A DNA stretch of 64,000 bases from Clostridium hydrogenum (GTDB lineage Bacteria > Bacillota > Clostridia > Clostridiales > Clostridiaceae), in NCBI RefSeq assembly GCF_021432385.1, contig NZ_JAEACT010000002.1, positions 2,338,501 to 2,402,500 of the forward strand, given 5' to 3'. This document shows, in pieces, positions 44,707 to 52,953 of this stretch; position 1 is the first letter of the stretch, and every line of letters begins with the position of its first letter. The notes beneath the pieces are model-generated. The model was not told the origin of the DNA, searched no databases, and saw only the letters and a program-made list of their open reading frames with translations. The position numbers and the translations under genes are program-made.

Positions 44707-45462
44707 TTATTTTTCTAAAAGTATATTTAAAATTCCCTTAGTATTATTTAAAAAACTTTTCATTACTATATAATTTTCAGTTTCTTCATATCTAACAGCC
44801 CTAATTCCATTTTTTATTTCATATATTATTGAATCTGGATATGCCATTATTATTGGTGAATGCGTAGCAATAATAAATTGCGAATTCTTACCGACCAACT
44901 CATGCATCCTCGATATCATAGACATTTGCCTTGATGGATACAACGCTGCTTCAGGCTCATCAAGTATATATAACCCATGTCCCCTAAATTTATTCATGAA
45001 TACTGAAAAAAAGGATTCTCCATGGGATTGTTTATGCAGCGAAATTCCTCCATAGGAATCTATTATCCTTGGAATTGAAGGCTGTTCTCGATCCAAATTA
45101 TCGATATTAGTGGCAAGATTATAAAAACTCTCTGCCCTAAGAAAAAATCCATCTTCTGGCTTCCTTATACCTTTTACTAGTTTAATATAATTTTGCAGCT
45201 CAGAATGAGTATCACATGATGAAAAATTAAAATTCTTAGTTCCCCCTTCTGCATTAAATCCATATGCAGTTGCAATTGCCTCTAATATAGTTGATTTGCC
45301 AGAACCATTTTCCCCTACTATAAAGGTTACTTTAGGGTGTAATTTTAATTTTGACAAATTTTTTATTGCAGGCAAATTAAATGGATACTTAGAATAAGAC
45401 TCTATTTTATCTCTTTTAAGTTCTATGCTCCTTACATATTGATTATTTTCCCATATCTCCAT
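44707..45462 (-). CDS. AAA/ABC-type ATPase under a MerR-type promoter
   Basis: 251 residues, no membrane segment. Walker A VGENGSGKST near residue 50, signature-like LHKQSHGESFF near 160, Walker B LYILDEPEAALYP near 185, H-loop ATHSP. This is the SMC/Rad50-like AAA_15/AAA_23 type (YbbI/predicted ATPase) rather than a transporter. It is a lone gene under the same promoter type as the GNAT at 39505, which suggests a drug-response role. In other bacteria such ATPases may also act in phage defence; no partner is seen here. Confidence 0.88.
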   Translation of the reverse strand: MEIWENNQYVRSIELKRDKIESYSKYPFNLPAIKNLSKLKLHPKVTFIVGENGSGKSTILEAIATAYGFNAEGGTKNFNFSSCDTHSELQNYIKLVKGIRKPEDGFFLRAESFYNLATNIDNLDREQPSIPRIIDSYGGISLHKQSHGESFFSVFMNKFRGHGLYILDEPEAALYPSRQMSMISRMHELVGKNSQFIIATHSPIIMAYPDSIIYEIKNGIRAVRYEETENYIVMKSFLNNTKGILNILLEK

Positions 45463-45495
45463 ATATAATCTCCTAAACTTAACTATCTTAATACT

Positions 45496-45526
45496 AATTT
45501 ATACCATTACCCTAGGGAAGTAGCAA
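45496..45526 (-). promoter_or_regulatory. MerR-type promoter with 19-bp spacer
   Basis: On the minus strand: TTGCTA, 19 bases with TTCCCTAGGGTAA, then TAAATT, 33 bp before the ATPase start. Matches the promoter at 39966-39996 in arrangement. Confidence 0.7.
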
Positions 45527-45571
45527 GTACTTTTTGTATTATTTTACACTTATTTAAAATATGAACTTTTA

Positions 45572-45815
45572 CTAATCGCGAATTTTTTCTGCATTTCTAT
45601 TCATAAACTTAAACCCAATATTTTGATAAATGCACTTTTTTATTGGCGATAACCACTGTTTATACTTCTGAAAAAATTCATCAGATGAATTGAACACTCC
45701 AAAATCGCAGTTAATGCCTTCCTTTTGAATGTACGTATTATTTACATTCCACTCTATTTGAGGATTTTGAAAATTATCAGTAGCATGACTCTCTAATCAA
45801 TAAACTTTGTTCCAT
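45572..45815 (-). pseudogene. Short broken reading frame of unknown family
   Basis: After a 9-codon beginning (MEQSLLIRE), a shift leads into HATDNFQNPQIEWNVNNTYI and on to KCIYQNIGFKFMNRNAEK, then stop. The codon use looks like real coding, but there is no ribosome site and I recognise no family. It holds the 427-bp gap between the ATPase and the Rpn remnant. Confidence 0.35.
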
Positions 45816-45816
45816 A

Positions 45817-45852
45817 CAAAAAAACATAAACCCTGCACTTATGGCAAGGTTT
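45817..45852 (-). terminator. Terminator hairpin after the Rpn-family fragment
   Basis: On the minus strand AAACCTTGC and GCAGGGTTT pair, followed by a seven-T run. It ends transcripts from the fragment at 45890. Confidence 0.6.
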
Positions 45853-45889
45853 ATACTTAATCTAAAATAATTGGTTTTAATTTAACTTT

Positions 45890-46141
45890 TTAATTATTAA
45901 TTTTAGGTACATTATTCTTAACTACAGCTCTTACAAATTCAACATCTATTTCATTTATTTCTGCTATATACTCTACAGAAAGTCCCTTACTATATTGTTT
46001 CAATATCAACACTTTTATTGCTTCTGCTTTTCCTTCTTCTCTTCCTTCTTCTCTTTTTTCTCTATCTCTTTCTAGTAAAGTCATAAATTCCACCTCCACA
46101 GAAATATCATTTTTAACTTCTTGAACTCTTTTCATTTTCAC
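45890..46141 (-). pseudogene. C-terminal fragment of an Rpn/YhgA-like protein
   Basis: 83 codons nearly identical to the last third of the protein at 29796-30629: VKNDISVEVEFMTLLERDRE, the charged coil, then GLSVEYIAEINEIDVEFVR. The nuclease core is absent. The start has no proper site. DNA between it and 46175 has nothing else. It is a truncated relic of a second copy. Confidence 0.8.
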
Positions 46142-46175
46142 TCGCCTTTTAAAATCTACTTTGTATCCTCAAAAA

Positions 46176-47078
46176 TCACTCAAAATTTTCCTTTATAAAT
46201 TTTATATAATCTTTTTTTATAACTTCATTAGGATTGTCCTTAAACCAATCATAGGATTCCTTTAATCCCTTAAATAAATCCTTTTGTTCCGGTAATAAAG
46301 CATTCTGCCTCGAAATATCTAGTGCATATTCATAATTATAAAAGCTAAAGTAGTCTCTTTGATTATCGTGATTAGTTACATATACTTTTTCTAAAGGAGT
46401 TCCTACAACCTTATAGCACAGCTCAACAAATGTATTTATATCTACTAATTCTGTGTTTCCAACATTTAATATGTGTTCCCCTGGATGAGTTTTTAAAATT
46501 TTTTCAATGACTTTACACAAATCTTCCACATGAAAAAATTGCAGTTTCATCTTTCCATCATTAGGTATATAAAATTTTCTTTTTTTTAAAGCACACTCAA
46601 ATACAAATGGTTCCCTATATACATTTTGCATAGGTCCATATAAATAAGGAGGTCTTAAAACATATGCATTTGGAACTTTTGAAAGCAAATATTCTTCAGC
46701 TTCAAGCTTATCGGTCCCATACTTGCCCCAAATTGAATTAAAACCAGTCTTTTGATTTTCAGAAAATGGCTGTTCATTTGTTTCTGGATAAACAGCAGAT
46801 GAGCTAATAAATATATAATCTTTAAATTCTCTTACTGCTGTTAAGATATTTCTTATATCATTTTGATTATATGCACACACATCGATTATGGCATCAAAGG
46901 AATATTTTAATAAACAATCTTTTAAATCATTTCTATCGGCACATATTAAATTAACATTTTCTATTTGTTTTTTAGTTCCCCTATTTAAAACATAAACTTC
47001 ATACTTTTTCGCTTCAAAATATTTTGCTATGTATTTACTGACGAATACAGTTCCCCCTGTAACTAATATACGTTTCAC
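46176..47078 (-). CDS. NAD-dependent epimerase/dehydratase (extended SDR)
   Basis: 300 residues from GTG at 47076-47078 with AAAGGAGTG upstream. Rossmann motif ILVTGGTVFVSKYIAKYF (TGGxxFxxxx of the group like CSP41/NAD-epimerase), YVLNRGTKKQ, then FISSSAVYPE and the Y-x3-K site YGTDK. A sugar-nucleotide dehydratase/reductase type enzyme, substrate not known. Followed by an isochorismatase-type gene 16 nt upstream in order. Confidence 0.92.
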   Translation of the reverse strand: MKRILVTGGTVFVSKYIAKYFEAKKYEVYVLNRGTKKQIENVNLICADRNDLKDCLLKYSFDAIIDVCAYNQNDIRNILTAVREFKDYIFISSSAVYPETNEQPFSENQKTGFNSIWGKYGTDKLEAEEYLLSKVPNAYVLRPPYLYGPMQNVYREPFVFECALKKRKFYIPNDGKMKLQFFHVEDLCKVIEKILKTHPGEHILNVGNTELVDINTFVELCYKVVGTPLEKVYVTNHDNQRDYFSFYNYEYALDISRQNALLPEQKDLFKGLKESYDWFKDNPNEVIKKDYIKFIKENFE

Positions 47079-47094
47079 AAAATACACTCCTTTA

Positions 47095-47616
47095 CTATTT
47101 CATTCTTTTAATTACTTCATCTAATGAAATACATTTTGCATATCTTCCATTCCACATAAATTCATTATGATACTTATAACTTTGCTCTGAGGACATAAAT
47201 TTATTATCAACTGTTGTATTTGCATGTGCTGGAACTATAACATTAAAGCCATGTTCAAAGCCGCATTTTATAGTAGCATCGATGCAATAATCCGTTTGCA
47301 GCCCTACAATGATTATATTTTTTTCTCCCTTATCCCTTAGATACTCTAATAAACCTGTTCCTTTAAAAGCGCTGTTAACATTTTTATCAAATATTTTTTC
47401 ATTCTCCATAGGCTGAAACTCTTCATATATTTCAAAACCATCAGTTCCTTTTGTCAATTCAGTTCCTTCTCCATCATCATGGCGTACATATATTACTTCA
47501 ATATTGTTTTCTCTAGCTTCATGTATTATCCTTTTAACATTAGAAATAAATTTATCAAATTCATATAATTTTTGATTTACTATTAATTTTTGTGTATCAA
47601 TTACTAATAAAACCAT
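47095..47616 (-). CDS. Cysteine hydrolase of the isochorismatase family
   Basis: 173 residues from ATG at 47614-47616 with AAGGAGTG. LLVIDTQKLIVNQ (Asp), RHDDGEGT and a Lys in KNVNSAFKGT, then VGLQTDYCIDATIKCG with the nucleophile Cys. The D-K-C triad is thus complete. Amidase or isochorismatase-like. It follows the PARG-like gene by 12 nt and may share its transcript. Confidence 0.92.
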   Translation of the reverse strand: MVLLVIDTQKLIVNQKLYEFDKFISNVKRIIHEARENNIEVIYVRHDDGEGTELTKGTDGFEIYEEFQPMENEKIFDKNVNSAFKGTGLLEYLRDKGEKNIIIVGLQTDYCIDATIKCGFEHGFNVIVPAHANTTVDNKFMSSEQSYKYHNEFMWNGRYAKCISLDEVIKRMK

Positions 47617-47628
47617 TTTAATCACTCC

Positions 47629-48450
47629 TTATAGATTGTTTAGCTCTTTACGAAAAATATCTATCATTGTCATATTCCTATCATATATGGCAAAAACAAT
47701 TTTTATATCACTAATACTCTTCATATTTTCTTTTAGCTTTAATGCAAACATATGTGAAATATCTTTAGGATTATTTCCAAACACCCCGCAGCCAAAAGCG
47801 CCTAGTACAATAGCACTTGGATTTTTGTTTAAAGCTAACTTTAATATATTACTAATCCTTATGTTCATAGTTTCTTTTATAATACTTTCACTAATTTTCC
47901 TTCCTCTTGCAACATTAGCATTTACCGCAGGAGAGGTTATAAATGAACAAAGAACAGGTTTATTTAGAAATTTGCCGCTGTCATCCCTAAAGATTGGCAC
48001 ATCAGGTGAGTAAATTATTTTATCTGAGTATAATGGACTACCTTGCTTTCTATGAAATTCATAAAACTCTGAACATTTTATAAGACATGGATATAAACTA
48101 GAAGCTCTTGCAATGCTTTCTTCCTGTGCATTAGCACCAGTTTCAAAGCCTCCGCCTGGGTTCCTCGCAGAAGCAAAATTAAGAGCAACTATATTTCCAC
48201 TAATTCCACTGTTTCTTAACTCTATTATTGTATTAATAGTAGAATTATTAACTATAGCTGGCTTTGATTTATTAAAAGAAGCATTTGAAGTTTTACTATA
48301 ATCTCTAAACTCGCTAATTAGTTCTGTACCATCCACAGCCTTATTTACTAGGTCTCTTATATCTACTCTCTCCTTAAGGTCATTAATATAATATCCATCA
48401 TTAATTACATTTAAAGTCTCGCCCGCAATATTTTTAAAATACTCCCTCAA
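47629..48450 (-). CDS. TIGR02452/DUF2263 family, PARG-type ADP-ribose glycohydrolase
   Basis: 273 residues from TTG at 48448-48450 (GAGGTGA upstream). A macro fold with the PARG signature NPGGGFETGANAQEESIARA (GGG then QEE with the catalytic Glu). ALNFASARN precedes it. It would remove ADP-ribose from proteins or nucleic acids. The Nudix and isochorismatase-type genes nearby could act on ADP-ribose products (inference). No ADP-ribosyltransferase is seen in the window. Confidence 0.9.
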   Translation of the reverse strand: MREYFKNIAGETLNVINDGYYINDLKERVDIRDLVNKAVDGTELISEFRDYSKTSNASFNKSKPAIVNNSTINTIIELRNSGISGNIVALNFASARNPGGGFETGANAQEESIARASSLYPCLIKCSEFYEFHRKQGSPLYSDKIIYSPDVPIFRDDSGKFLNKPVLCSFITSPAVNANVARGRKISESIIKETMNIRISNILKLALNKNPSAIVLGAFGCGVFGNNPKDISHMFALKLKENMKSISDIKIVFAIYDRNMTMIDIFRKELNNL

Positions 48451-48473
48451 TTATATTCACCTCACAATTACAT

Positions 48474-48573
48474 AGCAATAAAAAAATAAGTTTTAGATTT
48501 TTCTACGCTCGCGGAGAAAAGTCATCCTTCATTGTACTCTGTACTCTGTACTCCGTACTCTGAATTAAATTTC
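48474..48573. repeat. About 100-bp repeat with GTACTCT heptamers (copy 2)
   Basis: Matches 7787-7885 in order and length: A-rich start, hairpin TCTACGCTCGCGGAGA and four heptamers (48534-48561). It provides the end of the GNAT gene on this strand: the last 12 or so codons of 48522-49064 are read from it. Confidence 0.8.
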
Positions 48574-49064
48574 CACCAAAAACATTCATCATCTTCTTTA
48601 TAAAATACCATGCCAATTTTCTGTAATAGCTTTTGAGATATTATATTATCTTTTAAAGTATCAGCAATAACATACCTAACATCGTCATTCAAAAAAGCCC
48701 AATTACAAATTTCTTTTACTGCTTCGGACATATATCCCCTGCCTCTATATTTTTCTTGCATATAATATCCTATTATAACTTCTCCATTTTCATTAGGATA
48801 CCCCTTTAGCATTATGTGACCAACAATTCTATTTTCTGATTTTAAAATTATAATCCAGGTTGTATACCACATATAATTTATAGGATTATTTTTCACACCT
48901 TTTAACCTTATTTTAAAAACATCTTTTTCTCTAGTTCCAATGTTTTTTTCTGTAATAGTTAACCCTAAGTTTTTCTCCATTTTATTAAAGTCATTTATTG
49001 AAAGTTCAAGATTATATTCATCTAAAGGTAAAATACTTAATCTCCCCGTATTAATTTTTAACAT
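48522..49064 (-). CDS. GNAT family N-acetyltransferase with tail from a repeat
   Basis: 180 residues from ATG at 49062-49064 with GGAGG upstream. RLSILPLDEYNLELSINDF and the middle IILKSENRIVGHIMLKG, then loop MQEKYRGRGYMSEAV and ISQKLLQKIGMVFYK. RimJ/RimL-like. The final residues SEYGVQSTEYNEG are read from the heptamer repeat, so the C-terminus was altered by that element's arrival; activity probably remains as the core ends before this. Confidence 0.9.
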   Translation of the reverse strand: MLKINTGRLSILPLDEYNLELSINDFNKMEKNLGLTITEKNIGTREKDVFKIRLKGVKNNPINYMWYTTWIIILKSENRIVGHIMLKGYPNENGEVIIGYYMQEKYRGRGYMSEAVKEICNWAFLNDDVRYVIADTLKDNIISQKLLQKIGMVFYKEDDECFWWKFNSEYGVQSTEYNEG

Positions 49065-49091
49065 ATGTATACTTACCTCCACTTTATAATT

Positions 49092-49571
49092 CTACACTTC
49101 TAGTTTATATCTTAAAAGTACTTCTGTAGTACCCTCCTCAAATTTACTAATACCAGCCCATTTAAATCCATGTTTTTTATAAAATTTTCTAGCATTATAG
49201 TTTTTTTCTAATACCCACAAAAATATTTTTATAGTACCTTCATCTTTTGCATGTTCAATGCAATTTTTAATTAAAATATTTCCTATACCTTGTCCTTGAA
49301 AAAAGGTATCAATATAAAGTTCAAAAATTTCAGCATCTTTGCTACCTATCTTTCCCCATCTAATAAGTCCCTTCACAATTCCATCATCATATACATACAA
49401 ATTATCTAATTTAGATTCTTTATCTCGAAAATCTAAAGCTAAATCTAAAACCTGCATTTCATTAAATGAAACATTATCATTATTAAATATTTTTCTATAT
49501 GCAGTCCTTTTTGCAAATATTAAAATTTCTGCAAGCCGCGATGCATCTTTTGTTACTGCTTTTCTTATCAT
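49092..49571 (-). CDS. GNAT family N-acetyltransferase
   Basis: 159 residues from ATG at 49569-49571 (CGGAG upstream). RKAVTKDASRLAEILIFAKR at the start, then acetyl-CoA loop DTFFQGQGIGNILIKN near residue 95 and NYNARKFYKKHGFKW. PF00583 style. Only 27 nt precede the other GNAT gene, and GGAGG lies between, so the two are probably co-transcribed. Confidence 0.92.
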   Translation of the reverse strand: MIRKAVTKDASRLAEILIFAKRTAYRKIFNNDNVSFNEMQVLDLALDFRDKESKLDNLYVYDDGIVKGLIRWGKIGSKDAEIFELYIDTFFQGQGIGNILIKNCIEHAKDEGTIKIFLWVLEKNYNARKFYKKHGFKWAGISKFEEGTTEVLLRYKLEV

Positions 49572-49804
49572 ATTATGCAACTCCGGTAACTAAATTATTT
49601 TTCAAACACATATTATTTATTGGCTATGTTTTAAATAAACAAAGCTCAATGACATAGAAATCAAGCCTATGGCCTTAGCAAACAAATCATCTTACTATAA
49701 ATTATACCATAAATCCATTTTTATTCTGACAATCCTTGTCTTTTTTATCAAAATCAAATTTAATTTTATCATCATATTTGGGGTGAATTTCCTTACAAAA
49801 ACAT

Positions 49805-49838
49805 AAAAAATAAAGAGCTAATACCCTACAGCTCTTTA
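49805..49838 (-). terminator. Rho-independent terminator
   Basis: On the minus strand TAAAGAGCT and AGCTCTTTA pair over a 10-base loop, followed by a T run. It overlaps the end of the small DUF1871-like fragment. Confidence 0.75.
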
Positions 49839-49976
49839 TCAGCTATTTCTTCTACTGCACTATTAATATTTATACTTCTTGATCTCTCTCTTGATTCACA
49901 ATCAAATTCATCATTAGGTTCATATGGTAATAACCCATACTGATTTAATTCATCAATTGCTTTTTTAACAATTATT
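49826..49976 (-). pseudogene. Fragment of a small DUF1871-like protein
   Basis: The minus strand reads IVKKAIDELNQYGLLPYEPN then DEFDCESRERSRS and ends at TAG. The pattern Y-GLLP--P-DEFD-E resembles the family DUF1871 (YsmA-like), which has about 85-95 residues. The first half is missing and there is no start codon. The rest of 49581-50020 has no other gene. Confidence 0.4.
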
Positions 49977-50020
49977 TATTGTATCTTAAGGTTACACAAT
50001 AAACTATGCCGATTATTATA

Positions 50021-50275
50021 TTACCAATCAAGTCCTTTTAGTTCCTCTGGTTTAGGTTCTCTTACATGTATAATCATTTCCCGTTCACATGCCCCAAATT
50101 TCAAAAAATTCTCCTGAGCCTTAGTTAAGCCGACATGATTTGCACCCCCATCATATGTTGGATTTTTCAATTGGATTGGATCATCCTCCCAAAAGCATAC
50201 TTCACAGATATCATAGTTTCCATCAGGCCTTTCATCAAAAGTATAATAACCACAACATGGACATTTATATTTCAT
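50021..50275 (-). CDS. CPCC family cysteine-rich protein
   Basis: 84 residues: KCPCCGYYTFDERPDGNYD, then ICEVCFWEDDPIQ, a four-cysteine zinc-binding (CPCC/PF14206) protein. Binding of a metal is probable; function is unknown in the family. Strong AGGAGG upstream. Confidence 0.93.
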   Translation of the reverse strand: MKYKCPCCGYYTFDERPDGNYDICEVCFWEDDPIQLKNPTYDGGANHVGLTKAQENFLKFGACEREMIIHVREPKPEELKGLDW

Positions 50276-50460
50276 ATGTAACCTCCTTTAAATTATAATG
50301 CAAATTTCCTTAATGATTCTAAAAACATTAAATTCTTTCTATACAATATATTTAATAAAACCATGCTATTATAAAATTTTTCTTTCATTTCTCTGCATTC
50401 CCTCGATAATTAATTTCCATATACTTTCTCTCTACTTCATAATAAATACCTTTAAACTTT

Positions 50461-50721
50461 TTATTTTCCTTTATGCCAATTATAAAAATCTTTTAGCTCT
50501 GCTTTACGTTCCTGTGGTAATGCTGTTTTCTTAACACCACGAATCGCACCTTCCAATGCTAACAATCTATGAATACACGCAGAAGCATCAATTTCTTGTA
50601 TTTTTAGCCACGCCTGTTCAGTGCCAATATCTTTTAATTCATTATAAGTAAATATACCTACTTTATTCAACTGACTTTCAACTTCTTTTCCTATATTAGG
50701 TAGTTTTGATAACTCTCCCAT
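50461..50721 (-). CDS. TfoX C-terminal domain protein
   Basis: 86 residues from ATG at 50719-50721. LSKLPNIGKEVESQLNKVGI then LKIQEIDASACIHRLLALEG match the TfoX_C helix-hairpin domain. The N-terminal TfoX domain is not present, as in many Gram-positive single-domain members. Helix-hairpin domains bind nucleic acid; role in competence cannot be assumed. AGTAGG site. Confidence 0.88.
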   Translation of the reverse strand: MGELSKLPNIGKEVESQLNKVGIFTYNELKDIGTEQAWLKIQEIDASACIHRLLALEGAIRGVKKTALPQERKAELKDFYNWHKGK

Positions 50722-50771
50722 AATAAAACCTACTTTCAAATTGTAATTTTGTACTATGCTCATAATCTAAT

Positions 50772-51153
50772 CTATAATTCCAAATCCTTAACAAAAATAT
50801 TAAAAGAAGAACTGCCATCAAGTATATTACCATACGTATCAATCCAACATGGTATGTACCCACTACGATTAGCAACCATCTGAGAACCAAGATTAGTTAC
50901 TGAAGCAGAGTAAAAAGGCACAGCCCCTTGCTTAATAATATCTGCTGTTAAATTAGACACTATTTTTGTTCCAAGAGCACTTTTGCGATATTCAGGCTTC
51001 ACATTTATTAAATGCCATAATTTTAATATATGGTGATTTACTTAAACTATTTATAGTAAAAGTAGTATTATCTTCTTCTAATACTGATAAACTGCAAAAA
51101 AACTGTTTTGATAAATATTCCTTAATTTGACTATCTATAAATGCTTTTTCCAT
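50772..51153 (-). pseudogene. GNAT acetyltransferase with internal deletion
   Basis: The N-terminal part (from ATG at 51151-51153, GGAGG upstream) reads EKAFIDSQIKEYLSKQFFCS then SKSPYIKIMAFNKCEA and stops. The frame at 50772-51002 carries the C-terminal end PEYRKSALGTKIVSNLTADI and NLGSQMVANRSGYIPCW. The central sheet and about 60-100 residues in between are gone. Similar intact proteins have about 260 residues with both parts. Confidence 0.7.
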
Positions 51154-51247
51154 AAAACATAACCTCCGAAAATAAAAGCAATCAATTTTAGCTTTTAAGT
51201 ACACTTCCAACTTACTTTATTTTACCACAATAATGTATTTTTAAGTC

Positions 51248-51290
51248 AAAAAAATCCAAGCATTAAGCGCCTTAATTCCTAATGCTTGAA
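51248..51290 (-). terminator. Terminator hairpin (copy A)
   Basis: CCAAGCATTAAG pairs with CTTAAT...ATGCTTGA; the minus strand then has a T-run. It terminates the SRPBCC gene. The same hairpin with about 90 bp of flanking DNA is found at 53286-53385. Confidence 0.75.
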
Positions 51291-51373
51291 TCCTAATTTT
51301 GCTAATCTTATTATCATAAACTGTTATTTCCCAAATTCTGTATTGCTATTTTAAAAAAACTTAATCATCCAAT

Positions 51374-51784
51374 CTAATTTTTTTCTATATATTTTTTAAA
51401 ATTATCAAGAATAGCTTGCCAGCCGTCTTTTTGCATCTTAATCGGATTACTTTCTTCTGCCTCAAAGCTTTCAACTACTTTTGTCATCTCTCTATCCCTA
51501 ATGAATTCAATTTTAACTTTTCTTCCATCTCCTAACGTATAAGCTATAAATTTATTTTTAATTATTTCATCGTATGTACCACCAAAGTCAAATCCCATAC
51601 TTCCATCTTTTGCTTCCATTCTTGAAATAAATTTTCCGCCAACTTCTAAATCATTTTTTGCAAATGGAACATGCCAACTATCACTGGCCATACTCCAATT
51701 TACAATATGCTTTGGATCATTCCAATACTCCCAAACCTTCTCTATGCTTTGATTTATATCCGCTTTTATAGTTATCACTTCCAC
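51374..51784 (-). CDS. SRPBCC (AHSA1-like) domain protein
   Basis: 136 residues: ADINQSIEKVWEYWNDPKHI at the start and KFISRMEAKDGSMGFDFGGT in the middle, ending with DGWQAILDNFKKYIEKN. This is the START-type hydrophobic pocket fold of AHSA1/YndB proteins. Binds a lipid-like ligand or modulates a chaperone. GGAGTTG-type site. Confidence 0.93.
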   Translation of the reverse strand: MEVITIKADINQSIEKVWEYWNDPKHIVNWSMASDSWHVPFAKNDLEVGGKFISRMEAKDGSMGFDFGGTYDEIIKNKFIAYTLGDGRKVKIEFIRDREMTKVVESFEAEESNPIKMQKDGWQAILDNFKKYIEKN

Positions 51785-51944
51785 TCTATCAACTCCTTAC
51801 TATATATAAATTTTTCTCATATACTAAATATACTAATTTCGGTTAATAATTTCAATGTTCTTTGTTTTATGACAATTATTCTTTGTTTATCTATTTTATA
51901 GTGTACCCTGTTAAAATATATACTATTCGTCAAGTTATAGCTAT

Positions 51945-52232
51945 GCCAAATACAAAATATAGCTCTTTCCCGTAGAAACCGAAAATTTATAATCAATTCC
52001 AATTTTCCAATTTAGCATTTTTAAAAACATATCCATTTCATAACGTTCCATAAAAGACTTAATATACATTAGTTCTTCCCTACATAATCAGTTTCTCACC
52101 AAAACGGTCTACCCACTACTTATTGCTTGTAAATGACTGAATATCTTCTACAATATATACAATATCAAAATCATAATACTTATCATGTGTTGCATTTTGA
52201 TCTACTCTTGAACCAGACAAATATACTGCACC
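51945..52232 (-). pseudogene. Remnant of aminoglycoside 6-adenylyltransferase (aadE-like)
   Basis: The minus strand reads AVYLSGSRVDQNATHDKYYD, then FDIVYIVEDIQSFTSNK and a stop. The GSRxD-D nucleotidyltransferase motif and DxDIVYIV are typical of the AadE/AadK family. Several later fragments fit it (WVDRFGEKLIM, and near the end IDYKFSVSTGKS) but with stops between. Dead copy. It lies directly beside the duplicated GGGtGRT fragment. Confidence 0.7.
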
Positions 52233-52257
52233 CTACATCTATTAACTCAAGTTCGCT

Positions 52258-52567
52258 TACACCTATTTATAAAATAAAAAAAGCCGAAAACAATTAAGAT
52301 GTTATTCTCCATTATTCTCAACTTTCTATTTAGAATAATTTTATTCATAGCCTCTTCAACAGCAACTACTACTGCAACTGAAGCCCCAACCATTGGGTTG
52401 TTACCCATTCCTATAAGACCCATCATTTCAACGTGAGCTGGAACTGATGATGATCCTGCGAATTGAGCATCTGAATGCATTCTTCCCATAGTATCAGTCA
52501 TGCCGTATGAAGCAGGACCTGCTGCCATGTTATCTGGGTGAAGAATTCTTCCAGTACCACCACCTAC
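52258..52567 (-). pseudogene. Duplicated 3' fragment of the GGGtGRT gene
   Basis: This 310-bp stretch is about 95 percent identical to 53391-53698, the last 75 codons of the GGGtGRT gene plus the DNA after it. It reads MAAGPASYGMTDTMGRMHSD and so on. An 8-bp loss at the stop lets the frame continue another 25 or so codons. The break at 52567 is sharp (GTACCACCACCT). There is no promoter or start, so it is a relic, not a gene. Confidence 0.9.
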
Positions 52568-52953
52568 CTATTACCCTTAATCACTTTCATTTCATCTAAA
52601 TTAATTACCGCTCCTACTTTTTTCATAAAATCCATTCCTAATATTCCATTTATATCAAAGCCATAATCCATAACTCCTACTTCTATTTTAAAATTATTAA
52701 GCTTTAAATCATCTAAAGATATGGAATCCACATCTTTTTTATATACAAATTCCGAACCGCCTACACCTGATACTGATTCAATAACATCATTATCTTCTAT
52801 TGTTATGCCTACTTCTTCAATGACATCCATTTTAAATACACTACCACCTGAACCTGTATCTAATAATACATTATTAATAGACATACATTTACCATTATAA
52901 GAAAGTTTAACAGTGCAAAAAGGGAGTCCATATTTCAAGTCAAGTTTAACCAT
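52564..52953 (-). CDS. Retropepsin-like aspartyl protease
   Basis: 129 residues from ATG at 52951-52953 with GGAGTG upstream. The single active-site motif is LLDTGSGGSVF near residue 30, and the C-terminal flap partner INGILGMDFMKKVGAV. One DTG per chain means it works as a dimer, like retroviral proteases. No signal peptide. It starts within the end of the next gene (8-nt overlap), so the two are coupled. Confidence 0.93.
   Translation of the reverse strand: MVKLDLKYGLPFCTVKLSYNGKCMSINNVLLDTGSGGSVFKMDVIEEVGITIEDNDVIESVSGVGGSEFVYKKDVDSISLDDLKLNNFKIEVGVMDYGFDINGILGMDFMKKVGAVINLDEMKVIKGNR

Noticed and set aside
50696..50890. 64-codon minus-strand frame
   Set aside because: It overlaps the TfoX gene start and the GNAT remnant in another frame, with no sign of its own.
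52247..52528. A 93-codon frame that looks like a conserved protein
   Set aside because: It is the copied 3' end of the GGGtGRT gene with a lost stop and no start signals.
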